A DNA stretch of 64,000 nt from Globodera rostochiensis (lineage: Eukaryota; Nematoda; Chromadorea; Rhabditida; Heteroderidae), in the NCBI GenBank assembly GCA_018350325.1, contig JAEVLN010000042.1, positions 248,001-312,000 of the forward strand, in the 5' to 3' direction. The notes beneath the pieces were generated by a model, which saw only the letters and a list, made by a program, of their open reading frames with translations, was not told the origin of the DNA and did no database searches. The position numbers were made by a program, and so were the translations under genes. How positions within the stretch are numbered: position 1 is the stretch's first letter; every line of letters starts with the position of its first letter. This document shows, one piece after another, positions 46,538-57,774 of this stretch.

Positions 46538-47984
46538 GGCTCCGCCCCTTCTTTCCTGTTGACTGCCTGTGGGATGAAAAACACGTGAACAATCGGTTGG
46601 ACAAGAGCAGAGACGGGACGCCCCGCATGTGTCGTCCATCCATTCATTCATTCATGCTCATCCCCGGAGGTGTGCGTTCAAAATATCAACAAAACAATCT
46701 ATGGACGATTTGAATGAATGAATGGAGGGTGCGGGCGAGGTAAACATTGGCCTCGAATCAACGAAAAAATAATGAACATATTAAAAAACGGGCATAAAAA
46801 TGTTTATTACAATCTGGGAACATACATATGTAGCAGCAAATGGTAATTGTTTCAATAAAAAAACATCAGAATTCCAACTCGTGATTGCAGAAAATTCAAT
46901 ATGCCTTCTGACTCTGGCTTTTCGGAAGTTGGAGAAAAAGCATTTGTGATCAAAAGCACCCGGGGGATAATAGAACACGATCAGATCACATGCATTATTC
47001 CCAACACCACCACCACCAATCAGCTAGCCACTTTCTCACATAATACAACAACAACACTCCACAAGCACACATCTCCTCTATCTGCCCCCCACCCCCGCCC
47101 CCGCCCTTTCGGTCGTCCGACTTTCACATCGTATGATCACCACCAACCACTCAAACTGCCCCACTACTCACCCACCCGCCACCACCACCACACATCGATC
47201 GCCATCGTCATTATGTTGAATGTGTGTGTGTGTGTGTTACATATAAAACGAAAGATGATCAGAAAGTTTAAAGTTTGAGAGATAATGATGATGAAGACGA
47301 ACGGGGACAACGCACAATCGCCGGTTGAGAGGAGATTCCCTTCCCATCAATCCGTTCGTTCGTCCGTCCGTCCGTGTCCATTCCATTCCAATCCGGTTCT
47401 CCCCGTGCACGCCACGCCACATTTGCCCTTGCCCTCCACCTCCCACATTCTCCCGCCCATTCCGTTCCGTCCCGTCGTCATTCAATTCTTGCCGTCAACA
47501 ATTTGCTGCCGCGCTTCAATCTGTTTTTGGTGGTGGTTGGTGTTTGGTTGTGTTGCGTTTGGTTGTGCAAAAAAAAAAAATGCACATTTTTATTTTGGCA
47601 ACAAAAAATGCACTTAAAGAGTGCTGGTTATATTTTCTACTCTGTCTTAATGGTGGCCAGTGAAATGACAAATGTGTGTACCCGAAAAGAAAAGTGCAAA
47701 ATGCAGAAGAAAAACAAAAAATCTCAAAAAGTGCAAAACATTTTTCTCTTTTTTTCCTGGAAACCGTAAAATTCAAAATTTGGTCGTTCCGTTCAAGGGG
47801 GTAGTCAGGATTTTTTTCGGGGGAAGGGGGCGATCCAAAAAGTCGATTCTAGGGTTCGTTAAGTAATTTTTCCAAAAAAAAAATTGGATATCACTTTAAT
47901 TTTTTCAAAAAAATTTCATTTTTTGGGGGGGGGGGAAAGGTCCCGGGCCCCACGCCCCCCCCCCCCCCCTGGCTACGCCGGTAC
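46538..47984. other. AUH upstream region, no gene recognised
   Basis: Contains ATTCATTC/ATGAATGA runs (46640, 46710), a CACCAC-rich stretch (47010-47190), a TG dinucleotide run (47219-47238), and TCCGTCCG (47360). Overlapping plus-strand frames of 110-130 codons at 47285-47770 are low-complexity Pro/His/Val-rich and not convincing. It probably includes the AUH promoter. Confidence 0.5.
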
Positions 47985-48745
47985 CACGACAAATGCGGAT
48001 TTAACAAATGCGGACGACACATGCGGACGACACTTGCGGACGATAACGACATTTGCGGATCGAGCGACACTTGCGGACGATCACGAGAAAACGTCATTTG
48101 CGGACTAGAATAAAAAAATTTTGAGACCAAAACTTTTATATTTTAAATGGAACGGAGGACGGGCTCGTCAGTGCGAGCCCGTCCTCATATCCATAAAAGC
48201 ATTATTTGTGTTGGCCCTTTAATCGCAGACACGCGGAACTAAATAAAGCCACTGCAGAAACAAAAGCGCATGAAAAGCATAATGCTTTTTTTCCCCACAA
48301 TTTATTCTGGCAGACGCTTGCTCAAGGCATAACGAGCTTTTTCTGATTTTACACTACGGACATTCGAACAAACCATTTTTTTTTGCATCAAAACTGCGTA
48401 TATGAAAAGTAGTCCCATCTCATCCTCTCCCTTACGAAACAATGTTATGCTTTTCATATGCTTTTGTTTCTGCAGTGGCTTTAATTTAGTTCCGTGTGTC
48501 TGCGATTAAAGGGCCAACACAAATAATGCTTTTATGGATATGAGGACGGGCTCGCACTGACGAGCCCGTCCTCCGTTCCATTTAAAATATAAAAGTTTTG
48601 GTCTCAAAATTTTTTTATTCTAGTCCGCAAATGACGTTTTCTCGTGATCGTCCGCAAGTGTCGCTCGATCCGCAAGTGTCGCTCGATCCGCAAATGTTAT
48701 CCGCAAGTGTCGTTCCGCAAATGTCGCTATCCGCAAGTGTCGGGA
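47985..48745. mobile_element. Large foldback element with CACTTGCGGACGAT words
   Basis: The arms (47990-48310 and about 48420-48745) are near-perfect inverses. The outer parts repeat ACACTTGCGGACGATAACGA-type words. The inner parts are unique: AACTTTTATATTTTAAATGG, then GAGGACGGGCTCGTCAGTGC...GAGCCCGTCCTC, a hairpin inside each arm, and CATTATTTGTGTTGGCCCTT. The loop is about 100 bp. No coding capacity. Confidence 0.92.
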
Positions 48746-48911
48746 CACGGCTACGCCTTTGGTTCCGTTCTTCGTTTTCGCCAGTTTTTGAGCTCTCCGA
48801 TCCAGAATTCGTACATAATTCGACTTTCGTTTTCAGTTTTATACAACACACTTGTCCGTCGAAACAAATGGACGTCCCACAAAATTCCCAAAAAAACATT
48901 TTTTTAACTAA

Positions 48912-51893
48912 TTAATTTTGGTGGCACAAAATACCCCAAAAAATCGTTTTGAAGCCATTGAAGGGACCCTGCCTCAACAATCCCCCCCCCCCCAAATGAC
49001 CAACCAACCAACCCCCAGCAGGCCCCCACCTGTTCATATCGTTTTCGCATTTGCTCCAAATTCCGTTGCCGTTCATTGAGTCGAATGTTGATTTTCGGCG
49101 CAGTGGACACTGTTGTGCCCAATCCAACACGGTCATTCTTGAATTGTGTCACAATCTGCGGGGGGGGGGGCAAAAAATGGTGTTTTATATCAGGAATCTA
49201 AAAATGGATATCGGATGTGGAAAAACAACAGTGTCACCATTTTAAAGCCCGGAGACCAAAATGAAATTTTTGCCGTTTTACCCTATAGGAAAGCGGTAAA
49301 TTTGTTTTATAAAAACCAAGTTTTAAAAAAACCCGGAGTTGGAGGTGTTCAAAAATTCACCAAAAAAACAACCATACCGGTCCCTGGATGCCCTGACTGT
49401 TTTTGCCAAGCCCTTGGCCCTCCGTCCAGCCCATGCCCTTGAGCAGTTGAAAGCCCTTATTCTGCGCATTGATTGGCACCACCGCTGCCGGCGAATCGCT
49501 GTCCTTTTTGCGCGCTTGTTGCAGTTGGACAGAGTCTGTAGATGAACCCGGCTGCGGTGCGGCGGAACAATTTGCGTAAATTCCGCCGCCCGCCGAATTC
49601 GGAACAGCTGCGGGCAAATCGATGCCAAACTCGCGCCTCCGTCGTGCCGCTCGGTCCGAATATTTGTGACGCAATTCGTCGAGCGCATCGTCCTGAACAT
49701 GGACGATACAAATTTCTGGGCTTCAACAATTTTGAGCATTTGTGGCCATTTTTTTTGTATCAATAATTTTTTGACATTAAAAAAGAAATTTGGAATTTAT
49801 CCATTTTTTACCTCTTCCAATAGCCCGTACTGCTCCTTCAGTGCGCGCATTTGTCGTCGATGTTCAGCACGACGAGAAAAGCGTTTTTTGGACTTTTCCT
49901 CTCCATTGCCAGACCTGCCAATTATATTTGTAAATGGTCGACACACTCCAAAAAGCATAGTTAATTTAAAAAATAAATTCAAAAATTTGATTGATGTTCA
50001 CCCGCGGGCGGTGAACAGCCCCGGTTCACAGCCCTGGCACGTGTTCAAGCCGTTATGAATGTGAAAAGACAACAAAATTTGTCGATGATCAGGCGGCCCA
50101 ATAGCAACCAAATCTTCGTGCTGAATGGAATAGCTGCTGCCCGGCTAAAAATTGGGGGTTTAATGCTTCATAATCAGCAACTGCTGCCTGCCTCAAGCTT
50201 GTGCCCGTCCTTCTCAGCGTGTACTGCTGCTGCTGTTGCTTGACTGTCCCATTCTATCCGGTATTGCCCATCCGAATAACTGATGGAGAGGAGCTGAACC
50301 TGCAAAAGAAGTTCCATTGAATGAACTCTCTCTGAACCGGTCTAGTTACCAACAGAAACTCCATTTTTTTTTGGGCATACTGGATCAAAAAAAATGAGAA
50401 AAAATAATCCGCAATATTTTTGAATTTTCAAATCTGCCGTCCAAAAACCCCAGTTTGCCCAGTGCACGACGCACTTCCTCCTTGTCGAACTGCTCGCTTT
50501 CGTCGTCCTTTCCTCCACCAATTTGAACGTCCATTGTGGCGCCGAAGCCAACGCGTGCACCGCAAATGGTCACAATGTGCAGGAGGCCGCGCGGGCGTTC
50601 GACCATCCGAATGCAGGGCGCATTTCGACAAATTTCTTCTTAAAAACCGGGCACCAAATTTATTTTTGTAACATTTTTTGATACAAAAATTTTTGGGGAA
50701 AAAACCTTCTTGCTGACGTCGAACAATTTCCTCTTTCAACGTCCTCAGTCCATCGTCTTCACTTTCGGATTCCGAATTTGTGCTGCAACGAGCAGCGGCG
50801 GCAGCAGAAAATTGGCGTTTGATTGATACCTATAAAAAAAGTTTTTTTGTGTGTCAATGGTAAAATATTCAAATTCAACACAATTTTAAAGTTTTAGTTT
50901 TTTTTTTAAAAAATAGAGAACCGACCCCTCGGCCTCCGATAAAATTTAGAAAAAATTGCACGTTAAAAATGTTTCGGAAATCGGGAACTTTACGTTCCTT
51001 TTAATTACTATTTAAAAAAATTGATTCAAAAATATAAAAAATAGAGACCGACCCCCTCGCCGAGTTCTTCGACGGCATGTTCCTCCAACATCGATCGCTT
51101 CATCAATCGCTTGTCACAATAATCGCCGGCCAAAAATGAACACCGATCGACCAGGTCAAGCGTCAACTCCGCCACGTCAACGTCCTCCTGACGAGCTGCC
51201 TAAAAATTTTCATAATTTATAAAACAAAAAATTTGTCAACAAAAAAAAACCTGGACAAAATCATCACCAAAAAGGCGATTTGCCCGACGACGAAATGCTT
51301 TTTTAGTCCATTTTACGAGCGGAATTTGCGCATTGTTTGCGCCCACTTCGTCGTATGTGCCCGCCTCCGTATTGTACACGTAGTAAAGTTGGGTGTTCGG
51401 ATGAAAGAACAGAGCTGAATTCTGAGCAAAAAGTTTTCCATGAAACAATTGTTTAATTCGTTCAAAGCCTGTAGAGTTTTGTTTGGGATTTAACATTCAA
51501 AAAAGTTTCAGATTTCAAAAAAATATTGGCATTTTTGTTAAGATTTAGCCGTTTGCCGACGCGTTATCGGTAATTCCATGCACTTTTGTGCCGTCTATGT
51601 CACAAAAGCCCGTAGAGTTTTGTTTGGGATTTACCATTCTAAAATGTTTCAGATTTCGAAAAAATGGGCATTTTTGTTAAAAGTTGAGCCATTTGCCGAC
51701 GCGTTATTGGCAATTGTGCCGTCCATATGTCCCCAGAGACTGCTCACCGGATCGTAGAAATAGCCAGTGTCGTCACTGTAAAAGGCGCCCCACTCGTCAC
51801 ACCAATGGAAGCCGTACGCCGCAAATTGATCATTTTGCTGTTCTTGCACAACTTGAGCAGCCGTTTGGGTGACCAAATCGGAGATGGACAGCT
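48912..51893 (-). CDS. AGGF1: AGGF1-like protein (OCRE, FHA and G-patch domains)
   Basis: Related to angiogenic factor with G-patch and FHA domains 1, a nuclear or secreted protein in animals that is probably RNA-associated. Exons (minus): 51660-51893 (AAYGFHWCDEWGAFYSDDTG, YFYDPVSSLWG; OCRE aromatic repeats), 51250-51490 (FFHPNTQLYYVYNTEAGTY), 51060-51200, 50708-50830 (SESESEDDGLRTLKEE), and 50440-50640 (MVERPRGLLHIVTICGARVG, FHA start). They continue with 50190-50300 (LLSISYSDGQYRIEW), 49992-50140 (LLSFHIHNGLNTCQGCEPGL, family-diagnostic), 49809-49915, 49372-49705 (GFQLLKGMGWTEGQGLGKNS, G-patch), 49030-49160 (DRVGLGTTVSTAPKINI) and a last short exon ending at TAA 48912. The N-terminal coiled-coil of animal AGGF1 was not found attached; the true start may be further upstream. 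Confidence 0.88.
51470..51715. repeat. 135-bp direct duplication at an AGGF1 exon edge
   Basis: GTAGAGTTTTGTTTGGGATT to TTGCCGACGCGTTATNGG occurs at about 51470-51590 and again at about 51610-51715. The second copy overlaps the end of the OCRE exon (DGTIANNASANG on the minus strand), so the first is a duplicated exon end plus intron start. Confidence 0.7.
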
Positions 51894-52423
51894 TTAAAAT
51901 GAGGAAGAAAATCAACGCAATTATTCAATTTAAACACGCTTTTATAGCATTCGAAAACATTCGTATTTCATGCCCAAAAACCTTCTCAAACAAACAAAAA
52001 ACAACAACAACAAACATTTGTACTATCGCCAGCACCGCTTTGAACATGTGGTTCAACATCCGAAGAAATCCAATCATTCATTTTTGTGATTAGACCACTT
52101 AAAAGAGTAACACAATTAGATTTTATTTGATCCAATTTTTAGGATAATCTGGAATATAAAAAGCAAACCAATGAGTAATACTAAATCATTTTGGTGAAAT
52201 TTGGTCCAATTTATTGTGCATTTCAATAAAAAAAAAATTCTGAGTTTTGGAAAATCGGAGAGAAGGACAAAGGCAATCAATGAAACATAAATAATCCGGG
52301 GAGGAAATTGAGAAACAATTTTAATCAATTGGTCGGAATGTCGAAAGAAAAAGAAACGGAAAAAGTATTGAGCAGAAAAAAACGATTTTTGAAATTGTTA
52401 AATGTAAATGTTTTTTTTTGTTG
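51894..52423. other. Gap between AGGF1-like gene and upstream gene
   Basis: AT-rich with no recognised exon, although an AGGF1 5' exon may be hidden here. A Val/Phe-rich minus frame at 51960-52030 is not convincing. Confidence 0.4.
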
Positions 52424-54111
52424 TCATTTTCGGCTCAACGAAAAGTTGCTCATTGTTCGGAAGATTTTGGCCCTTGACGGTGCGCGAATTCTGAGCACAA
52501 ATTCAGCCCGTTTTCGTTGCTGTTGACCGCAACTTTGGCCAATGTTGTGGAATTCGTACAGCACACGGTCGGTGCTGATGTCACGTTGGACCGCCGACGG
52601 GAAAAGTGTGGCCATGTCGGGCCACGGCTCGTCTGCTGCCAGCCAAATACAAATCCGACCAACCATCGCGTCCGGGCGCTGCGTCGTCAAGGCGTACTGA
52701 ACGCGGGGACAGAAATTGAAGACGGACGGACGACAATTTTTGATCAAAAAAAAATTGATAATGATTACAAAGCTTATGATTCGGTGATTAAAAGGTACAA
52801 ACCTCGACCAACTCCTCAAAAAATGTGGCCGGGTACTCGCTGAAAATGTTGCAGAACATCGATCCGACATGGCATCCACCGGTGTACAGAAGTTGAGCAA
52901 ATGTGCAAGAGTATTTGAACTTGTTCAGCATCAGCTGTCCCGACTCGTCCACTGGCGGCAGTTGGGCGACAAATCTGGCCAATTCACTATCACCACCATC
53001 AACATTGGTATCGCCATTATCAGCTTGTTGCTGTTGACAATGCTGCTGCACAACTTCGTCAGTAGAAGAAATTGTTTCTGAATTTTGGAAAATCAAAATT
53101 CATTTTAAATGTTAAAAATAGCGAAGCAAATTTTTGCTTAAAAAAAGACAAAAATAGGCCCGAATTAACCTAACTTTCCCCTGTTCCCAAAGAAAACAAC
53201 CTAGGTTTATTGGTGCCATGGCTGGTTCAGCTCCAGCAAATTGTTCTGTGCCACCAAAATTGGCATTTGTACGATTATCTGTGACGAAAAAATGGGCAAA
53301 AATAATGCAATTTCATGAACAAAAATGTAATATATAAGTAATTAAAATCTCCAAACCTCCTTGAGCGGTGCTGCTGTTGTGCATCCGTTGCATTGAGTCC
53401 AATTGGGCTTTCAGTTGGGCGTTTTCCAATTCCAATCGCCGAAAGCGTCGTTCCAACTCGTCCTCCACTCGCTGTGTCCGTTCCCGCATGGCCAATGAAG
53501 TGTCCAAAAATTGGTCGAAAAGCTCGCCGAGAGAGCCCAACTGTCGCTTCAGTTGTTGCAACTCCGTTTCCGTCTTCTTCGAGCAGTCCGACTTAAACAT
53601 CGTAACATTAAATTCTTGTATTTTTTTTTAGAAAATTATGTTATTCGCAATACTGTTCAACAAATTTTCTATTACAAAAGTCAACACACTTCAGTGTTTT
53701 TTGTGTCGCATTTCTGACGATTCTCATGCGCTCGCCGGGCCTCATCAAAATAGGCCAAAAGTGAACGAAATTGTGCTTCAAAATCATCAATTTCCGACAC
53801 CCCACCATCCCCTTTACACGGTTCACCCGCCAAACCGCTCCTCCGCGATGGACCTAAAAACAATTTGTAAAAAACCCGACTTCTAAATATACTGATTTTG
53901 TGTATAACAAATTAAAGAGACATTGGTTTTAGGGTTGCCAACCAGATATTCGGGAGCAGGAAGGTCGGGAGGGATCAACTAAAAATCCCGGAGTTTGGGT
54001 GCCTGTTCTTTTTAAAAAATATTGAAACTCACTGTAAAGTGACGATGGAAAGCGATGCACTGCCGAGCACTCTGCTTTTATTGGCAACGAAAATGAAACG
54101 AACTGACCCAT
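52424..54111 (-). CDS. Coiled-coil protein, family not recognised
   Basis: Exons in consistent phase (minus): about 54024-54111 (MGQFVSFSLPIKAECSAVHR), 53693-53853 (EIDDFEAQFRSLLAYFDEAR), 53350-53590 (ELQQLKRQLGSLGELFDQFL, then ERTQRVEDELERRFRRLELE), 53207-53268, 52805-53076 (LARFVAQLPPVDESGQLMLN, CTFAQLLYTGGCHVGSMFCN) and 52424-52700 (MVGRICIWLAADEPWPDMAT, then RIRAPSRAKIFRTMSNFSLS) ending TGA. The protein is about 330 residues, with two helical coiled-coil segments in the first half and a globular second half. I do not recognise the second half. It lies upstream of and in the same direction as the AGGF1-like gene, 0.5 kb away. Confidence 0.65.
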
Positions 54112-54694
54112 TATGAACAAAAAAACGGTTGTGTTGAGAGTTGTAAATCTACAGATCAGTATTTTTAAGAACCCATCCACTTATCGACTAAAGTTGAAGA
54201 AACAAATGTCTTTTTTCATTTTTGCATTTTATTACCGCTTAACCATTTAGCCAAGAGTTTCGACACGAAAAAAAAGTGAAAAAAAGTAAAGAAAACCAAC
54301 GCTAAATTCAAAAATTATGTTGAAGGATTTTCACGCACTTTAATCAAAATTCTATAAAATTATGCACATTTTAAGCAATAACTCATGAATTCAATGTGTA
54401 TGCTAATTTTTTCAATGTTAAAAAGATTTCTTATTTTGTTTTCTAGGAATGGTGAAAATTTAAGAAGGATCCGCCGTATTTAAATGAAGTTAAGCGTATC
54501 GAAGTGCGCGATGGTCAAAATATTTATTAAAAAAGGTGAGAGAGAACGCCAAAAGAAGAGAACGGTTAGAGAAAGAGAGGGAAAAGCGAGAGAGTACACT
54601 GTCTACCTCAAACAGTAATAAAATGCAAAAATGAAACGCTGTGCCTCGGCAAATACATTGAAAAACAAACAACAACCGAAACAGTTTGTCAGTG
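54112..54694. other. AT-rich intergenic stretch, nothing recognised
   Basis: A GAGAGA-rich purine tract lies at 54537-54597. The piece ending CAGTTTGTCAGTGGACAGTA (54640-54700) is repeated at 57450-57508. Confidence 0.5.
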
Positions 54695-54962
54695 GACAGT
54701 AGTGCTGCACGAAAGTCTCGGTCTCGAGTCTCGACTCGAGAAATTTCTCGGGTTTTTTGGGTCTCGGTCTCGAAAATCGAGACTTTTTTACATTTGTGGA
54801 ACCTAAAACCAAAATTTTTTTAGTGTATTTAAAAAAAATTCGAAATTTGTCGGTTTTTTTGAGGTCTCGAGTCTCGGGGTCATTTCTCGGTCTCGAGTCT
54901 CGGCGTTATTTCTCGGTCTCGACTCTCGGTAAATTTCGGGTCTCATGCATCACTAGTGGACA
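54695..54962. mobile_element. TIR element with GTCTCGAGTCTCGACTCGAG words
   Basis: Left TAGTGCTGCACGAAAGTCTC; right GGGTCTCATGCATCACTAGT. The inside repeats GGTCTCGAGTCTCG and TTTCTCGG. A shorter copy lies at 57509-57627 with the same flanks on both sides, so element and flanks were duplicated together. Confidence 0.8.
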
Positions 54963-55130
54963 GTGTGTTCCGTCAGTCTTCACGTCTCGAACGACGTCTA
55001 AGTTCAACCTCCCCTTCAACAATGGGAAGCACAGGCGCCACCGGCGCGCCACCGGCGCGGCATTGGAAGGCGGCGCCGCCGCAATCTCCACACTTCCACT
55101 GGGACCCGCCTGTTGCGGCAATGGCGCAAT
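54963..55130 (+). repeat. GC-rich segment resembling the 57.8-64 kb satellite flank
   Basis: GTTCCGTCAGTCTTCACGTC plus TCGAACGACGTCTAAG matches 57640-57680 just left of the satellite. It is followed by CAGGCGCCACCGGCGCGCCA, a short GC-rich stretch similar in words but not in period to the satellite. Confidence 0.6.
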
Positions 55131-56110
55131 GGCCGCGTCTTAAAATAAAAATGTGGGAAGTGGCGGCAGAACAAAACCTAAGTTTGCCGGTTTGCCAGGA
55201 TGACATTTCATACACGTGACACTTCATACACTAAGCAAAAAAACGACACTTCATACACGTGCTCCGGACCTATCCAAATGCTTTCACTTTTAACTCACAA
55301 AATGGCGAGATGCACAAAATATTGAACGTAAACAAAAGAAATTTGCAAAAAATGTAACAAGCTATTTGAACACGATTAGGTATTTTTTGCTTTTGATAAA
55401 AATATGAGTCGCGTGTATGAAATGGACAAGACCCCTATTCGCTTTTGGCCAATTCGCTTTTTACCCTATTCGCTTTTGACCCGATTCGCTTTTTTTGGGA
55501 CCATTCGCTTTTTTTGGGACCATTCGCTTTTTAGTAAGAAAAAAGCATTTATGAGGGAAATTTGAAGGTTTTATGCAATTCTTTAAGTGTATTCAGGGGT
55601 TATTGAGGTCGCTATCACGAATATGACATCAGATTTATCACTTGACATCATCTAATCTTTGATTTCGACACCTATGTTTTTGTAAAAAAATAAAAAATTT
55701 TTTTTTTCAATGTTGAGAAAAAGCTGTTTTTAGGGGTATTCGGGGGCGTAGAATCAGAATCTGATATTTACATAGACCAATTTCGAACCCCGGACCCGAA
55801 TTCGAATTTTTTTTCGAAATTTCAAAAATCACATTTATTGCTCAAAATCGGTGGAAATGCATGTAATTACAATAAGAGAGTCAGATTCTGATTCTACGCC
55901 CCCGAATACCAACAGCTTTTTCTCAACATTGAAAAAAAATTTTTTTATTTTTTTACAAAAACATAGGTGTCGAAATCATAGATTAGATGATGTCAAGTGA
56001 TAAATCTGATGTCATATTCGTGATCAGCGACCTCAATAACCCCTGAATACACTTAAATTTACCATGAAATGTCGGTGTATGAAATGTCGCATGTATGAAA
56101 TGTCGGCGCC
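55131..56110. mobile_element. Nested foldback elements, CATACACGTGACACTTCA and CGTAGAATCCGAATCTGA types
   Basis: The outer arms at 55200-55262 and about 56063-56106 (ACATTTCATACACGTGACAC versus AAATGTCGGTGTATGAAATG) are relatives of 36330-36862. Within lie CCGATTCGCTTTTTTTGGGA words (55432-55530), an inverted pair 55590-55725/55930-56052 (TTCAGGGGTTATTGAGGTCG...), and inside that a CGTAGAATCAGAATCTGA pair at 55745 and about 55885. At least three levels of nesting. Confidence 0.85.
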
Positions 56111-56282
56111 CACGCCCCTCCCTCCACCTCCCCAGTCCCAATTTTTTTTTAAATTTTCCCGATTTTTAAAAATATTTTTGATAACAATTCAGAAATTTTT
56201 CCTCGCAATTCCGAGTTCCGGGTCGTCGGTTCCCATCCCTGCACTGCATTTCCTAATCTATTGGAGCGTAAGTTATAGTGCC

Positions 56283-56576
56283 CTACCATACTGCGCGGAA
56301 ATGTGCCGCATTTGATCGAAGAACTTTGTCGCATAGACACATTTTTCTCCAACCTGTACGAAAAATTGGAATTATAACATTTTCCCCCGGGGATATATTC
56401 TCAAATTCCATTGATCCAACCATCAAAGCAGCTTCCTTCCGCTTAATCAACAGAGGAATCAGGTAATGCTGCAGTTTTCTCGATGAATGCAGAACGGCAG
56501 AAACATTTTGCTTTGGCCTGATGAACCGGACGAGCTCATACAAAAGCTCAGGCGGCATTCTTTTTGAAGTTGTCAT
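56283..56576 (-). CDS. F-box-like short protein or exon
   Basis: A 97-codon frame opens MTTSKRMPPELLYELVRFIR followed by PKQNVSAVLHSSRKLQHYL. The PPELLxExxxF start and a following helix with spaced Ser/Arg residues resemble an F-box (SKP1-binding) motif. The remainder (SMEFENISPGENVIIPIFRT...) is unrecognised and ends FRAVW stop. The usual C-terminal substrate-binding domain is absent, so it may be truncated or continue by splicing. F-box-like genes are abundant in nematodes. Confidence 0.5.
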   Translation of the reverse strand: MTTSKRMPPELLYELVRFIRPKQNVSAVLHSSRKLQHYLIPLLIKRKEAALMVGSMEFENISPGENVIIPIFRTGWRKMCLCDKVLRSNAAHFRAVW

Positions 56577-57508
56577 TTTTGAATGTTTTAAATATTTTCA
56601 ATAGTTAAGGACAAAAAGGGCTGTCTTTAGGCTGTATATTATTGAGCACAATTTGTGGTTGAGGAGTTAATGGCACACGGCGGCTTAAAAAGACGAGATG
56701 TGTGCCAATAAATTGAGAGTGCGAGAGAATTATACAAACTTGGCCATCTGACTTTATTCAAAATTTAAACAAAAATTCTTCAAAAAGCTCCAGAAAGTTC
56801 AAATAAAGGGTTTGACGGTTCCGCGGTTCCGGATTTTCGCGGTTCTGGAACCGGTTCCGGTTCCAAAAATTTGTAAATGTACCCAAAAATATTTAAAAAA
56901 ACCAGAAAATGCAAAAAAAAAAAAAAATTTAGGCGTAATATTTAATGGCCAAACTTAGTATTCCATCTCCTAAGTACTTAATCTATTTGATTTCTCCTTA
57001 TTCTTGGTAGAGTTGGCCGGGACAAGGATCTCGACCGGGACCGGTCAGAAAATTCCCGGTTTATGAATCCCGGTCGGATATGTGCCGACGTGCCGACAGT
57101 TATAACTGTTTTTTCTAAATCGATCCAAATCAGATGATAAAGATATTAATCAAAGGCCCAAATGTTCTAGAAGCTTTCGCCAAGCAAAAGCTAAGCGAGT
57201 CGGAAGGTTAGAAAGCCTTGAAAAAATAAAATTGCTAATTGGCTTATGGACCCATAACTTTTTTCTGAAGTACCAATGGCTTAGCTTATGCTTACAAATA
57301 AGTTCTACTCATAATTACCCAAATGAAAAGTGGATAAATTCACCGAAAATTAGCAAGTTGAGCCGCTGTGAGTTGAAATCGACAGATCACTATTTTTAAG
57401 CCCATCCACTTATCGCGAAAGTTGAAGAAAAGAAATTTAAATCTTTTTTTGAATCGTCGAATACATTGAAAAACAACAACAACTGGAACAGTTTGTCAGT
57501 GGACAGTA
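56577..57508. other. Intergenic, with GGTTCC and CCCGGT word remnants
   Basis: GGTTCCGCGGTTCCGGATTT...GGTTCCGGTTCC at 56817-56870 and CGACCGGGACCGGTCAG... at 57030-57075 look like single arms of word elements. No gene. Confidence 0.45.
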
Positions 57509-57627
57509 GTGCTGCACGAGAGTCTCGGTCTCGAGTCTCGACTCGAGAAATTTCTCGGGTTTTTTGGGTCTTGAGTCTGGGTGTTGTCTCGACTCTCGGT
57601 AAATTTCGGGTCTCGTGTATCACTTAG
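57509..57627. mobile_element. Short copy of the GTCTCGAGTCTCG TIR element
   Basis: TAGTGCTGCACGAGAGTCTC to GGGTCTCGTGTATCACTTAG. Internal words are reduced relative to the copy at 54.7 kb. Confidence 0.75.
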
Positions 57628-57774
57628 TGGACAGTGTTTGCCGTCAGTTTTCAAGTATCACGTCTCGAACGACGTCTAAGTCCAAACTAAAAATTGCCAT
57701 TTGATTAAAATTATAAATTAACGGCACCCCTCCAAAGGTTGGCGCAGGCGCCACTGGCGCGGTAGACATCGCTA

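Noticed and set aside
46901..47776. Several 100-130-codon frames, His/Pro-rich
   Set aside because: CACC- and CCATT-type simple sequence; frames overlap each other in three phases.
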